Shown here: one piece after another, positions 15,508 to 23,266 of the stretch
Layout: every line of letters begins with the position of its first letter
Position numbering within the stretch: position 1 is the stretch's first letter
Position numbers and translations under genes: made by a program
From: a bacterium
Lineage (GTDB): Bacteria; Patescibacteriota; Minisyncoccia; Phycocordibacterales; PALSA-1337
NCBI GenBank assembly: GCA_025355565.1
Contig: JANXZK010000023.1
Span: forward strand, 1-51,389
DNA length: 51,389 nucleotides
Direction of reading: 5' to 3'
Notes under the pieces: generated by a model
The model's input: only the letters and a program-made list of their open reading frames with translations
Database searches by the model: none
What the model was told of the DNA's origin: nothing

Positions 15508-16995
15508 CTAATTTACATTGTGTTTACTGCGTATTTCTTCGAGTTGTTTTTCCTCCTCTTCTTCTTTTCTCTCTTTTCCCTTTTTCGCAAGAGCTCGTAA
15601 TTCATTTTCATTAAGTAAATGTAATTCCTTCACACGACCAGCCAGATATTCTTTCGAATTCAGTTTCGGATCATCTAATACTCCTTCTAGCAACGCACTC
15701 AGGATCATACCGATCTTTGGTCCAGGACTAATACTGAGAATATCCATTATCCCCTTCCCGTCGATTTTGAGCATAGCAACAGAGACAGGGTCGATGAGTG
15801 CCTGATCGATCATCGCTTTGTATTTACGCAATCTGAATGGGTTTTCTTTAGGTCTACCCGTACCTATGCGATCGCAGGCTCGTAAATTCATCAAATCCCA
15901 AATGTTTTCACGACCAACATTGACGATCATACGCCTAACAGCAGCCAGAGTGATCGTCGCTGTGTCAGCGAAAAACATGTGCCATCGGACGAGTTTCGTT
16001 ACTTTTTCTATCGTTACACGTGAAAACTTCATTTTTTCTAGTATTTTACGCGTTTCACGTGAACCAACTACTTCGTGCCCGTAAAACGTCGGCTGTCGCG
16101 TTTCACGTGAAAAACCTTTCGTCTGAGGTTTGCCAATATCGTGAAATAGAGCCGCCAATCTGATTTCTATGCCCCATTTCCTATCTGCGGCATGTTGGAC
16201 GCTACGAATCAGATGGTTCCAAACATCGTAAGTGTGCGCTTGAGGCTGCTCAACTCCTATTCCCCTCTCGAGTTCAGGAATGATGTACTGCAATAGGCCA
16301 GATTCATGCAACATCTGCATGCCTTTCATTGGATCCTGAGACATGAGGATTTTGGTAAACTCATCTCGAATTCGTTCAGCCGAGACGCCTTTTATAAACG
16401 AGTTCTGGCTCTGTATAGCCCTAAAGGTATCTCTGTTACACGTGAAACCTAGCTCTATCGCTAACCTGATGGCACGCATCATACGTAAAGAGTCCTCATT
16501 GAAGCGATCACGAGGCGCACCCACCGTCCTGATAGATTTGTCCTTTATATCTGCAAAACCGCCGTATAGGTCAATAATGTCCTTTATAGCCCCATTGGAA
16601 AGTGACACCGCGATCGAATTTACCGTGAAGTCACGTCTCCTGAGGTCGTCCTCCAATTTATCACTGAACTTTACATCATCAGGATGTCTGCGATCTGAAT
16701 ACCCCGTTTCGAGACGGTATGGCGTCACCTCGATGTTTCTGAGTGAAACATCTGTAGTTTCCTCATTTATCACGCAAACGGTACCAAAAGTGTTTTCATA
16801 AACTGTTTTCACGAATAATGACTGGATTTGCTCCGGTTTGGCGTTGGTTGTTACGTCCCAGTCCTTTGGAGTCCTGCCTAAGAATAGGTCACGGACGCAA
16901 CCTCCCACCAGATACGCCTGAAAACCACCCTTTTCGAGAATTTCAACAACATTAACAACTTCTGTTGGAATTGCGCTGTTTTTCACGGCTTTCAT
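15508..16995 (-). CDS. cca: CCA tRNA nucleotidyltransferase (class II, with HD domain)
   Basis: A 495-aa enzyme that adds or repairs the 3' CCA of tRNAs. The N-terminus has the nucleotidyltransferase motif LVGGCVRDLFLGRTPKDWDV (GG...RD and DxD), then RRRDFTVNSIAV, the tRNA-binding helical region, and an HD phosphohydrolase motif (LFHDIGKPQTKG). It ends in a charged Lys/Glu-rich tail. None of the four tRNA genes in this window encodes CCA, so the enzyme should be essential here. Four parS-like sites are embedded in the coding sequence, constraining codon choice at 16012-16114 and 16434-16449. Confidence 0.95.
   Translation of the reverse strand: MKAVKNSAIPTEVVNVVEILEKGGFQAYLVGGCVRDLFLGRTPKDWDVTTNAKPEQIQSLFVKTVYENTFGTVCVINEETTDVSLRNIEVTPYRLETGYSDRRHPDDVKFSDKLEDDLRRRDFTVNSIAVSLSNGAIKDIIDLYGGFADIKDKSIRTVGAPRDRFNEDSLRMMRAIRLAIELGFTCNRDTFRAIQSQNSFIKGVSAERIRDEFTKILMSQDPMKGMQMLHESGLLQYIIPELERGIGVEQPQAHTYDVWNHLIRSVQHAADRKWGIEIRLAALFHDIGKPQTKGFSRETRQPTFYGHEVVGSRETRKILEKMKFSRVTIEKVTKLVRWHMFFADTATITLAAVRRMIVNVGRENIWDLMNLRACDRIGTGRPKENPFRLRKYKAMIDQALIDPVSVAMLKIDGKGIMDILSISPGPKIGMILSALLEGVLDDPKLNSKEYLAGRVKELHLLNENELRALAKKGKERKEEEEEKQLEEIRSKHNVN
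16012..16449. promoter_or_regulatory. Four parS-like sites inside cca
   Basis: Near matches to the widely conserved ParB site TGTTTCACGTGAAACA: 16012-16027 (CGTTACACGTGAAAAC), 16051-16066 (CGTTTCACGTGAACCA), 16099-16114 (CGTTTCACGTGAAAAA), 16434-16449 (TGTTACACGTGAAACC). All keep the CACGTGAA core. ParB bound at such sites spreads and marks the origin region for segregation. No parA or parB gene lies in the window. Confidence 0.7.
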
Positions 16996-17073
16996 CTCGT
17001 TATTCTACAGTAATTTGGGATTTATTCCAATGTGCGCTATCATCTATCTATTGTTCGAATGCCACGCATATCA

Positions 17074-17145
17074 GCCCTCGTGGTGAAATGGATATCATTA
17101 CTGTCTTCGGAACAGTCGTTGGGGGTTCGAATCCCTCCGGGGGCA
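17074..17145 (+). tRNA. tRNA-Arg (anticodon TCG)
   Basis: The acceptor stem GCCCTCG/CGGGGGC, the anticodon stem ACTGT/ACAGT with loop CTTCGGA, and the T-arm GGGGG-TTCGAAT-CCCTC fold as a complete tRNA with discriminator A and no encoded CCA. Anticodon TCG reads CGA. A 9-bp inverted repeat follows 14 nt downstream. Confidence 0.9.
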
Positions 17146-17159
17146 CAAAAGGCCACTTC

Positions 17160-17330
17160 TTGTTTCCTAATTCGCTTCGCTCATAAGGAAACAATGTCGG
17201 GCACCCGACCAAAATACATCGAGATTTCTCGGTGTATTTTGTGTCGCTGGAGGTACCGGAGGGATTCGAAAGCCGGACTGAGCGAAGGCGAAGGAGGCGG
17301 GGTCGCAGGCGAGCATAGCAATGCGAGACC
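17160..17330. other. Structured intergenic stretch after tRNA-Arg
   Basis: It contains TTGTTTCCT/AGGAAACAA (17160-17168, 17186-17194), GTCGGG/CCCGAC (17196-17209) and a 13-bp stem AAAATACATCGAG/CTCGGTGTATTTT (17211-17240). Beyond that, minus-strand sequence near 17255-17275 resembles a tRNA T-arm (TTTCGAATCCCTCCGG) without a matching acceptor. Frames running through it are antisense-tRNA-like and not credible genes. It may be a trailer or terminator region plus a decayed tRNA remnant. Confidence 0.45.
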
Positions 17331-17361
17331 TGTGACCGAATCCCCCACAGTTGAACGTGCC

Positions 17362-17377
17362 TCTTTCACGTGAAAAC
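17362..17377. promoter_or_regulatory. Fifth parS-like site
   Basis: TCTTTCACGTGAAAAC, with the palindromic core TTTCACGTGAAA, lies just upstream of the promoter at 17398. It extends the cca cluster to 1.4 kb. Confidence 0.65.
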
Positions 17378-17397
17378 AGCCGATATTCTAGCGGCAC

Positions 17398-17426
17398 TTG
17401 AAAGTGTACAACCGTCGATGTATAAT
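17398..17426 (+). promoter_or_regulatory. Strong promoter, probably giving a leaderless mRNA
   Basis: TTGAAA, a 17-bp spacer and TATAAT end 7 nt before the ATG at 17434. Transcription should therefore begin at or next to the start codon. Confidence 0.65.
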
Positions 17427-17433
17427 ATAAGGC

Positions 17434-18168
17434 ATGAGAAAAGATAGGGAACAAGCCGTAGTGCTTCGAAGGTCTGGATTGAGCTACTCTCTGATCACTG
17501 CCCGCATGTCAGTACCTAGAAGCACTCTTTCCAAGTGGTTCAAAGATCAGAAGTGGTCAAATGATATCGCCATAGAATGTGCCGATAGGGCGAGAAATAA
17601 CGGTGCGATCAGGTTAACTGTTATGAACACGATTCGACGAGGACGTCTAGACAACTTGCGCAAGCAGGCGAGACAGGATGCTTTGCTCGATTTCGAGGAT
17701 CTGAGGTACCATCCGTTATTCATTTCAGGTCTGATCGCCTACTGGATGCATGGTGACATGACATCCAGAAATAGAGTCAGCTACTCCAGTGCTGATGCTC
17801 ACAAGGTAAATCTATTCAAATCGTTTCTGGATAGGATCTGCGGTATTGCTCGACCTAAGGTGTGGATCAACCTAAAGAGAGGGAACCTGACTTTTCTAGC
17901 AGAATCGTATTGGGCAGAGAAATGCGGCTTAGATGAGAGAGATTTCGGAAAAACCATCGTTTCTGGTCGATTTGATGCCAATTATCATGGGAATACGATG
18001 ATTTCGAGTGATTCAAAAAGACAAAAGATAGGGAATATGGGTAACAATCACGGCGTTTGCAATATGGTTGTAAATAGTGCATACTTGAAAAATAAAATTT
18101 TGAAATGGGTAGAACTTTTGAAGGATGATTTGAAAAATGAGAGATACTTGGATGCGGGTATCGTTTAG
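17434..18168 (+). CDS. HTH protein with LAGLIDADG-like domain, overlapping tRNA-Gly
   Basis: A 244-aa protein with an N-terminal helix-turn-helix (about residues 1-40: VLRRSGLSYSLITARMSVPRSTL). A domain around FISGLIAYWMHGDMTS follows, with VSYSSADAHKVNLFKSFLDRICGI, which resembles LAGLIDADG-type folds seen in many CPR proteins of unknown role. It is probably DNA-binding; endonuclease activity is uncertain. The last five codons and the TAG stop lie inside tRNA-Gly (18154-18224). It sits between two tRNAs, consistent with a mobile or homing origin, which is inference. Confidence 0.7.
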   Translation: MRKDREQAVVLRRSGLSYSLITARMSVPRSTLSKWFKDQKWSNDIAIECADRARNNGAIRLTVMNTIRRGRLDNLRKQARQDALLDFEDLRYHPLFISGLIAYWMHGDMTSRNRVSYSSADAHKVNLFKSFLDRICGIARPKVWINLKRGNLTFLAESYWAEKCGLDERDFGKTIVSGRFDANYHGNTMISSDSKRQKIGNMGNNHGVCNMVVNSAYLKNKILKWVELLKDDLKNERYLDAGIV

Positions 18169-18224
18169 TGGTAGGACGCGTCCTTGCCAAGGACGAGGTG
18201 GGAGTTCGATTCTCCCTACCCGCA
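18154..18224 (+). tRNA. tRNA-Gly (anticodon GCC)
   Basis: Acceptor GCGGGTA/TACCCGC, anticodon stem GTCC/GGAC with TTGCCAA loop, T-arm GGGAG-TTCGATT-CTCCC, discriminator A, no CCA encoded. Its first 15 nt are also the end of the upstream protein gene. Confidence 0.92.
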
Positions 18225-18259
18225 CAAAAATAGGGAGCGCCCAGCGACCATATTTTTGT
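18224..18259 (+). terminator. Hairpin directly after tRNA-Gly(GCC)
   Basis: ACAAAAATA (18224-18232) pairs perfectly with TATTTTTGT (18251-18259). The 3' arm contains a T5 run. It probably ends or shapes the tRNA transcript. Confidence 0.5.
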
Positions 18260-18431
18260 AGCGTGCCCGTATGGGTACGCACAGAAAATAGTATTGAGTA
18301 TAAGTTACAAAGTACAGTGGCGTCGATAAAACTTGAGGAAGAAAGGCTCTTTAGTAGAAGGACACAAGGTAAACAGTGTACGCGAGTTGTCCGAAACAAA
18401 CGGCTTAAAATCGTCAAATAAGGGACAAAAC

Positions 18432-18461
18432 TGTGGATAACCCTGTGGACAGTGTGTATAA
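18432..18461 (-). promoter_or_regulatory. Cluster of three DnaA-box-like motifs
   Basis: TGTGGATAA (18432-18440, perfect), TGTGGACAG (18444-18452) and TGTGTATAA (18453-18461) lie in the same orientation within 30 bp, in a gene-free stretch of about 290 bp before yraN. AT-rich sequence with T-tracts follows (18470-18505). A candidate DnaA-binding or origin element; no experiment supports it. Confidence 0.5.
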
Positions 18462-18521
18462 GAGACGTGAAATATGGCTTATTATCGTCTTTTTGGGCTT
18501 TTTTGAGTTGGAGATAGTGGA

Positions 18522-18956
18522 ATGAATGGCTCTGCTACATGGCCGAATTTTAAACATAGATCATACGGATCAAAGTCAATGAATACAAAATCTAAAGGAA
18601 ATATTGGTGAAAACGTCGCTTGTAGTTTCTTACGTGACAAAGGTTTCAGTATTATAGCTAGGAATTACTCAAAGAAGTGGGGGGAGATCGACATCATCGC
18701 CATAAAAGACAAAAAGCTGCATTTTTTCGAAGTAAAAAGTGTGACTTTTGATCCCATGCTCGCCGACAGTTCACATAAAGCCGAAGATAATGTTCATGGA
18801 TTTAAGGTTCGGCAAATCAGGAGGATGGTGGAGACATTTCTCGAAGAGACAAATAGGGGACTTGACTCAGCATTTTCTTTCCATATACTTTGTGTCTACT
18901 TGAATTTCGGATCGAGATCGGCGAAGGTGAGATGGATAGAAAATGTCATTCTTTGA
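18522..18956 (+). CDS. UPF0102/YraN family endonuclease-like protein
   Basis: A 144-aa protein with the family's PD-(D/E)xK-type core: GNIGENVACSFLRDKGFSI, RNYSKKWGEIDIIA and LHFFEVKSV. The catalytic Glu, Asp and ExK are visible. YraN proteins are widespread but their role is unsettled; they are thought to act on branched or recombining DNA. The start at 18522 has GGAG 8 nt upstream. MNTKSKG at 18579 would give the usual family N-terminus, so the first 19 residues are uncertain. Confidence 0.85.
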   Translation: MNGSATWPNFKHRSYGSKSMNTKSKGNIGENVACSFLRDKGFSIIARNYSKKWGEIDIIAIKDKKLHFFEVKSVTFDPMLADSSHKAEDNVHGFKVRQIRRMVETFLEETNRGLDSAFSFHILCVYLNFGSRSAKVRWIENVIL

Positions 18957-18981
18957 AATATTATGTTAACATAGCTCTATT

Positions 18982-19054
18982 CGGGGCGTGGTGTAACGGC
19001 TAACATGCCTCTTTTGGGAAGAGGTGACTCCGGGTTCGAATCCCGGCGCCCCGA
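18982..19054 (+). tRNA. tRNA-Pro (anticodon TGG)
   Basis: Acceptor CGGGGCG/CGCCCCG, anticodon stem CCTCT/AGAGG with loop TTTGGGA, T-arm CCGGG-TTCGAAT-CCCGG, discriminator A. No CCA is encoded. Confidence 0.92.
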
Positions 19055-19090
19055 CATGTGATCGTTTATGATATAAGTTGAAAGATCAAA

Positions 19091-19567
19091 ATGGAAAAAT
19101 ATAAAAAAGTATTGAATTATTTTGATAAATTCGAGGATCGGGTACGCGGACATTTGAGTAAATTACCGATTGTGTATACTTTCATCGGTGGTATAGCTAT
19201 AGTATTGTTCTGGAGAGGAGTCTGGCATACGGCGGACATACTGCAGGAACAGGGAGGTATTCTCGGTTGGCTTTTCTATGAGCCGATAAATATGCTGATC
19301 GTCATCGTCATCTTGCTCGCAACGGGGTTGTTCGTATCATATTTCATCGGGGACACTGTTCTCATGAGTGGATTGAAAGGCGAAAAGAAAGTTACGGACA
19401 GAACAGAAAAAGAAGTCAGAGAAGAGAGAAAACAGATCCAGAAGGAAGAGGAGCAGATAGAGATCGAACAAAAGGAGTTGGCTGCGATAAAAAGTTCTAT
19501 CGGTGATATCAAGACTGAGGTCGAAGCGATAAAAACGATCGTTGAGAATCGGGCACCGAAGGAGTAG
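19091..19567 (+). CDS. Two-helix membrane protein with C-terminal coiled coil
   Basis: A 158-aa protein, unrecognised. Two membrane helices (VYTFIGGIAIVLFWRGVW and MLIVIVILLATGLFVSYFIG, about residues 28-45 and 67-90) are followed by a long charged coiled coil (EKEVREERKQIQKEEEQIEI). It probably sits in the membrane with the coil in the cytoplasm. It lies 36 bp after tRNA-Pro. No function is assigned. Confidence 0.75.
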   Translation: MEKYKKVLNYFDKFEDRVRGHLSKLPIVYTFIGGIAIVLFWRGVWHTADILQEQGGILGWLFYEPINMLIVIVILLATGLFVSYFIGDTVLMSGLKGEKKVTDRTEKEVREERKQIQKEEEQIEIEQKELAAIKSSIGDIKTEVEAIKTIVENRAPKE

Positions 19568-19673
19568 TCACTGTGAGGAATTTTGGGTAGGATATGTGGA
19601 AGGGCAACAGGAGTGACGGGTGGTATGACGAGTGTTTATCAAAGTGCATATTTTCTGCTAGTATAGAAATACC

Positions 19674-19744
19674 GCGGGATTAGTTAATCGGTATAATAAC
19701 AGTTTTCCAAACTGTGGTGGGGAGTTCGACTCTCCCATCCCGCA
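19674..19744 (+). tRNA. tRNA-Gly (anticodon TCC)
   Basis: Acceptor GCGGGAT/ATCCCGC, anticodon stem ACAGT/ACTGT with loop TTTCCAA, T-arm GGGAG-TTCGACT-CTCCC, discriminator A. The 3' sequence CCCGCACC (starting in the acceptor arm) is complementary to GGTGCGGG at 19773-19780, so trailer and acceptor arm could pair before processing. Confidence 0.92.
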
Positions 19745-19777
19745 CCTCGATTCGTCGCTTTGCTCCTCACTCGGTGC

Positions 19778-19800
19778 GGGCACGATCTAGGACGATGCCA
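19778..19800 (+). repeat. Left copy of 23-bp direct repeat flanking the helicase-Fic pair
   Basis: It matches 23267-23289 at 22 of 23 positions, same orientation (core GATCTAGGACGATGCCA). Both copies are preceded by TCGCTT(T/C)GCTC. It may be a boundary of an inserted segment or a common intergenic element. Confidence 0.6.
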
Positions 19801-19856
19801 GTCCATGGCTAAATAGAGCCATAATTAATGGATCAGATGCGACGTTAGCCCCCAGA

Positions 19857-22001
19857 TTAATCCTTTGACTTTTCGATCGTATTTATAATGAAATTATTTT
19901 TCTTATAGAATGATTCTCTCTTTTTCCACATTTTCTCCAATATTACTACCTTGCTGTCCCGGTAATCATATATTTTCTTTGCCCCACCGTCTCTTCTAAT
20001 GCGTCCTATATATTGAGCTAATTTACCATGGAAGGATACCGGAAAAGCCAGGAACAGCACGTCTAAATTTTGAATGTCTGTACCTTCTCCAAGTATTTGG
20101 CCAGTAGCGATTAAAATTGAGAATCTACCACCCTTAATCTTCTGAAGTGCAAATTTCCGTTGTCTGGCTGATAGATCACCAGTGAATAGGATAGTTTCAA
20201 AATCTTTTCTTAAGTATGCCTGAATCATTTGCGCGTGTTCTTTTCGTTCAGTAAGAACGAGACATCTCTTTCCATTCTTCACTTCATTAACAATGTCCGC
20301 CACGACCAATGAATTCCTGTGACTATCATTCGATATAACCTTCGACACGAGAGGAAAATTTCTCGGAGTAGTTCCGAACGGGACATCTATGTCCGTTGCA
20401 TGGACAATTACTTGGTCAGTTGAAGTTTTGTCTTCTGTATTGTTTTTGCGTATTATGATTTCATCTTTTTGCACGGTATGAACAATTGGGCCAAGATAAG
20501 CAGAAATGAGCTTCTGATCATTGTATTTCCGATCAGGAGTAGCTGTGAGTCCAAATAAGTACCGACCTGAAAACTTTGAGACTACGCCTCGGAACATCTT
20601 GGCTGGAACATGGTGGCATTCGTCCACGATTATAGTGCTGAACTTTCCACCTATTTCAGCATCGTCCATTCGAGCTAAAGTCTGGACCATTGCGATGGTT
20701 ACTGGCATAGCAATCTTTTTCTTTGTTGAACATATCTGACCGATTTTCGTTTTTGGAATACCAAGCGTATTTTCGATGCGTTCAAGCCACTGATCATAAA
20801 TTTGCCTTCTGTGAGTAAGGATTATTGCTGGTTGTTTTTTCAAAGCGATCAGCCCTAATCCTATGATTGTTTTTCCCGCTCCGGCCGGTGCAACCAAAAC
20901 ACCCTGATCTATTTTGGTGAAAGCTTTTACAGCTCTCTCCTGATAGGGGAATAGCTCTGTTTTCAAATTGAACTGCACTGGGCCAGTCATAACTCGTTCA
21001 TCTGAAACAGAATAATGAATCTTACGCTTCTCAAGCCAATCAGTTAAATCAGCCAGGAATCCCCGTGGAGTAGAGACGGTTTCGGTATCAGAAACAATAG
21101 TATTGATAAATCTTGGGGATCCATAGGTTGGTAAGCCCGCTCGCTCTTTAACAACGAATTCAATATTTAGAAGATTGAGCTCTTCACGAAGAAATGTAAT
21201 CAAAGATGATGTAAGTTCATTCTTGCTTATGTTTATCATCGATGAGATTCTCAAAGATACCACACCCTTGTAGCTCTTCAGTTTACGTCTCTTTGTAGAT
21301 GGAATTTCTACGGACGTGTTATATTTTTCGTAAAGGATGTCCATTTCCTTAGCTGTCATCAGATGAATGTTATTTAGAAACGACCATTGGTCATCAATAA
21401 CACCAAAATCATTTTCAGGATCTACGAAAACTGTATTTCCATCTTTGCGTGAAACACCCTGAAGTGGTAATGCGATCAGATTTCCAAATCCTTTACCGGA
21501 AAGATAATCTTGGTTGGGAAATAGACGATCAAAGCTTTCATTTTTCTCGAATTCTCCGATAGCTCCAACCTCTCGCAACAGGGAAGTAAATATTTTTCTG
21601 CTTTTGTAGGCCGGATACGGCTCAGCGAAAAATAGCCAAGCATGAGCACCGTTGCCTGAACGCGATCTTTCAAATACGACTGGCAATTTATATTTCTTGC
21701 AAATTGCATGAAATGTTTTAACAGATTCTTTCCATTTATCTCCATCAAAATCAGCCGCAATAAACCACGATGTATTATCGTGTAATAATGGATACACTCC
21801 CAAAACAGCATTTCCAAGTAGATGTCTTTCAGCCCAAATAGAAGTAAACGGTTCGTAAGCAAATTTCCGATAATCTGTATAAACGGGCGCATACCCGGAA
21901 ACAGAGCCGTCCCATTTATGCCACCGACGAGCAAAAATATCCTCACGTCCTTTGAATCTGGATATGAAGAGTCTCACTCTTTCTTCGCGCGATAGGGCCA
22001 T
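19857..22001 (-). CDS. AEP primase-like domain fused to a superfamily 2 helicase (TOTE-system type)
   Basis: A 714-aa two-part protein. The N-terminal ~200 residues (FKGREDIFARRWHKWDG; LGNAVLGVYPLLHDNTSWFI; AADFDGD; RSRSGNGAHAWLFF; FGNLIALPLQG) match the archaeo-eukaryotic-primase-like domain of TOTE conflict systems, with DxD and SGNGxH metal/nucleotide residues. The Cys-rich insert common in that domain is absent. The C-terminal half is an SF2 helicase: Walker A APAGAGKT, DECHH, LTATPDR and QYIGRIRRDG. No nuclease domain is seen. It is 9 bp downstream of the Fic gene and probably cotranscribed. Assignment is by motif; a conflict or element-maintenance role is inferred. Confidence 0.75.
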   Translation of the reverse strand: MALSREERVRLFISRFKGREDIFARRWHKWDGSVSGYAPVYTDYRKFAYEPFTSIWAERHLLGNAVLGVYPLLHDNTSWFIAADFDGDKWKESVKTFHAICKKYKLPVVFERSRSGNGAHAWLFFAEPYPAYKSRKIFTSLLREVGAIGEFEKNESFDRLFPNQDYLSGKGFGNLIALPLQGVSRKDGNTVFVDPENDFGVIDDQWSFLNNIHLMTAKEMDILYEKYNTSVEIPSTKRRKLKSYKGVVSLRISSMINISKNELTSSLITFLREELNLLNIEFVVKERAGLPTYGSPRFINTIVSDTETVSTPRGFLADLTDWLEKRKIHYSVSDERVMTGPVQFNLKTELFPYQERAVKAFTKIDQGVLVAPAGAGKTIIGLGLIALKKQPAIILTHRRQIYDQWLERIENTLGIPKTKIGQICSTKKKIAMPVTIAMVQTLARMDDAEIGGKFSTIIVDECHHVPAKMFRGVVSKFSGRYLFGLTATPDRKYNDQKLISAYLGPIVHTVQKDEIIIRKNNTEDKTSTDQVIVHATDIDVPFGTTPRNFPLVSKVISNDSHRNSLVVADIVNEVKNGKRCLVLTERKEHAQMIQAYLRKDFETILFTGDLSARQRKFALQKIKGGRFSILIATGQILGEGTDIQNLDVLFLAFPVSFHGKLAQYIGRIRRDGGAKKIYDYRDSKVVILEKMWKKRESFYKKNNFIINTIEKSKD

Positions 22002-22010
22002 AGACTCTCT

Positions 22011-23066
22011 TTATATCACACGATACCTAGTTCCGCGACCAGAACCGATGCGCTCGATCTTTTTTAATCGAAGTAATTTGGTAAGCACCTGATTGATTGT
22101 TGGTCGGGGCACATCGGTAGCTTCACTAATTGCGATAGGCGCTGATTCTCGTACGCTCTCAAGATATTTCCAGACGACCTCTTGTTGAGGAGACAGAAGC
22201 TTTTCGATTTGTTCACGCGAAAGTAATTCGACAGCTTTCTTGGATTGTTCCAGGAAAATCGAGAGGAAGAACTTTAGCCACGGAACAATCGTTTCTTTTT
22301 CTGTTCCAAATGACTTTTGACTTTGTCTCAACGCGATATAATATTCCGGTTTATTATCCTCTACCAGTTTCTCGTGTGACACATACGGCATATACTCAAA
22401 TCCTTGCTGCAGTAGAAGAAGATTTGTGAGAATGCGCGAAAGGCGTCCGTTACCGTCAGTGAACGGGTGTATTTGCAGGAACTCCACAAGGAAGTTGCAG
22501 ATAATTAGGAGGGGATGATATTTCTTCTCAATTAATTCAAGTTGCGTCCACTCGACTACTTCCTGCATTTCCTTGGGTGTCAGATATGCCGGTGTGGTGT
22601 CGAAAACAATCTCTATAGGATTTCCAGCCGCATCGATCATGGCCACTTTGTTCTCCTGTTTTTTGTAATCGCCGCGATGGGTTGTATCTTTTTCCACGTG
22701 TTTCAAAAGCTCACGATGGAAGAATTTAATCGTGCTTTCTGAAAACGAAATCGATCTGTAAGTATCGAATACATTATTGAGCAACTCGTAATACCCGAGC
22801 ACCTCCTGCTTGTCGCGATCTCTGAATTTATCAAGTTTCATTCCTCGAAGGAGCTTTTCAACTTCATCATCAGAAAGTTGAGCACCTTCAATGCGGGTAG
22901 AGGCACCTGTAGAAGTGACGAGTACAGATTTCTTAAGACGCGTCAAAACTTCACGGTCAAGTTCTGCACCTGTGGCCCAAGCATTCTTAGATTGATCGAC
23001 TTGTGCTATTGTCTGTATAATATCAATAGGTAAATTGTCGAGTCTTTTTGAAAAGTTTTTGGTCAT
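22011..23066 (-). CDS. Fic-domain protein (probable AMP transferase) with winged-helix C-terminus
   Basis: A 351-aa protein with the full Fic motif HPFTDGNGRLSR. The N-terminal inhibitory motif STRIEG fits the (S/T)xxxE(G/N) helix that blocks ATP in class II Fic proteins. The C-terminus (about residues 285-351; SEATDVPRPTINQVLTKLL, then IERIGSGRGTRYRVI) is a winged helix, suggesting self-regulation at DNA. A 15-bp inverted repeat spans its start and promoter. The target of modification is unknown. It probably forms an operon with the primase-helicase downstream. Confidence 0.9.
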   Translation of the reverse strand: MTKNFSKRLDNLPIDIIQTIAQVDQSKNAWATGAELDREVLTRLKKSVLVTSTGASTRIEGAQLSDDEVEKLLRGMKLDKFRDRDKQEVLGYYELLNNVFDTYRSISFSESTIKFFHRELLKHVEKDTTHRGDYKKQENKVAMIDAAGNPIEIVFDTTPAYLTPKEMQEVVEWTQLELIEKKYHPLLIICNFLVEFLQIHPFTDGNGRLSRILTNLLLLQQGFEYMPYVSHEKLVEDNKPEYYIALRQSQKSFGTEKETIVPWLKFFLSIFLEQSKKAVELLSREQIEKLLSPQQEVVWKYLESVRESAPIAISEATDVPRPTINQVLTKLLRLKKIERIGSGRGTRYRVI

Positions 23067-23109
23067 ATAATCTTATATAGCTTATACATATGATTATATA
23101 AGATTATAT
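23065..23109 (-). promoter_or_regulatory. Putative operator of the fic operon
   Basis: ATATAATCTTATATA (23065-23079) and its exact complement (23095-23109) flank 15 bp. The left arm touches the fic start codon, and the arms contain TATAAT-like -10 sequences. This is the expected layout for autorepression by the winged helix of the Fic protein. Confidence 0.6.
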
Positions 23110-23266
23110 AAGAAAAGCAAGCTTGTATTGTTGACCGTCTCAGTTGACAAATTACAGCTCTCAAAATCCCTATGTCTTAAACTATACTGATCAGGTGCGA
23201 TATTAATGTCCCGGATTCCTTAATTCAGCACTTCTTCGCTTTCGCTTCGCTCAAGCTACAAAGTGT

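Noticed and set aside
17032-17373. Open frames across tRNA-Arg and its trailer, on both strands
   Set aside because: They run through a tRNA gene and hairpins and have antisense-tRNA-like peptide sequence.
22695-22708. A CACGTG inside fic as a sixth parS site
   Set aside because: Flanks read CCACGTGTTTC, so neither half-site fits TTTCACGTGAAA in the right orientation.
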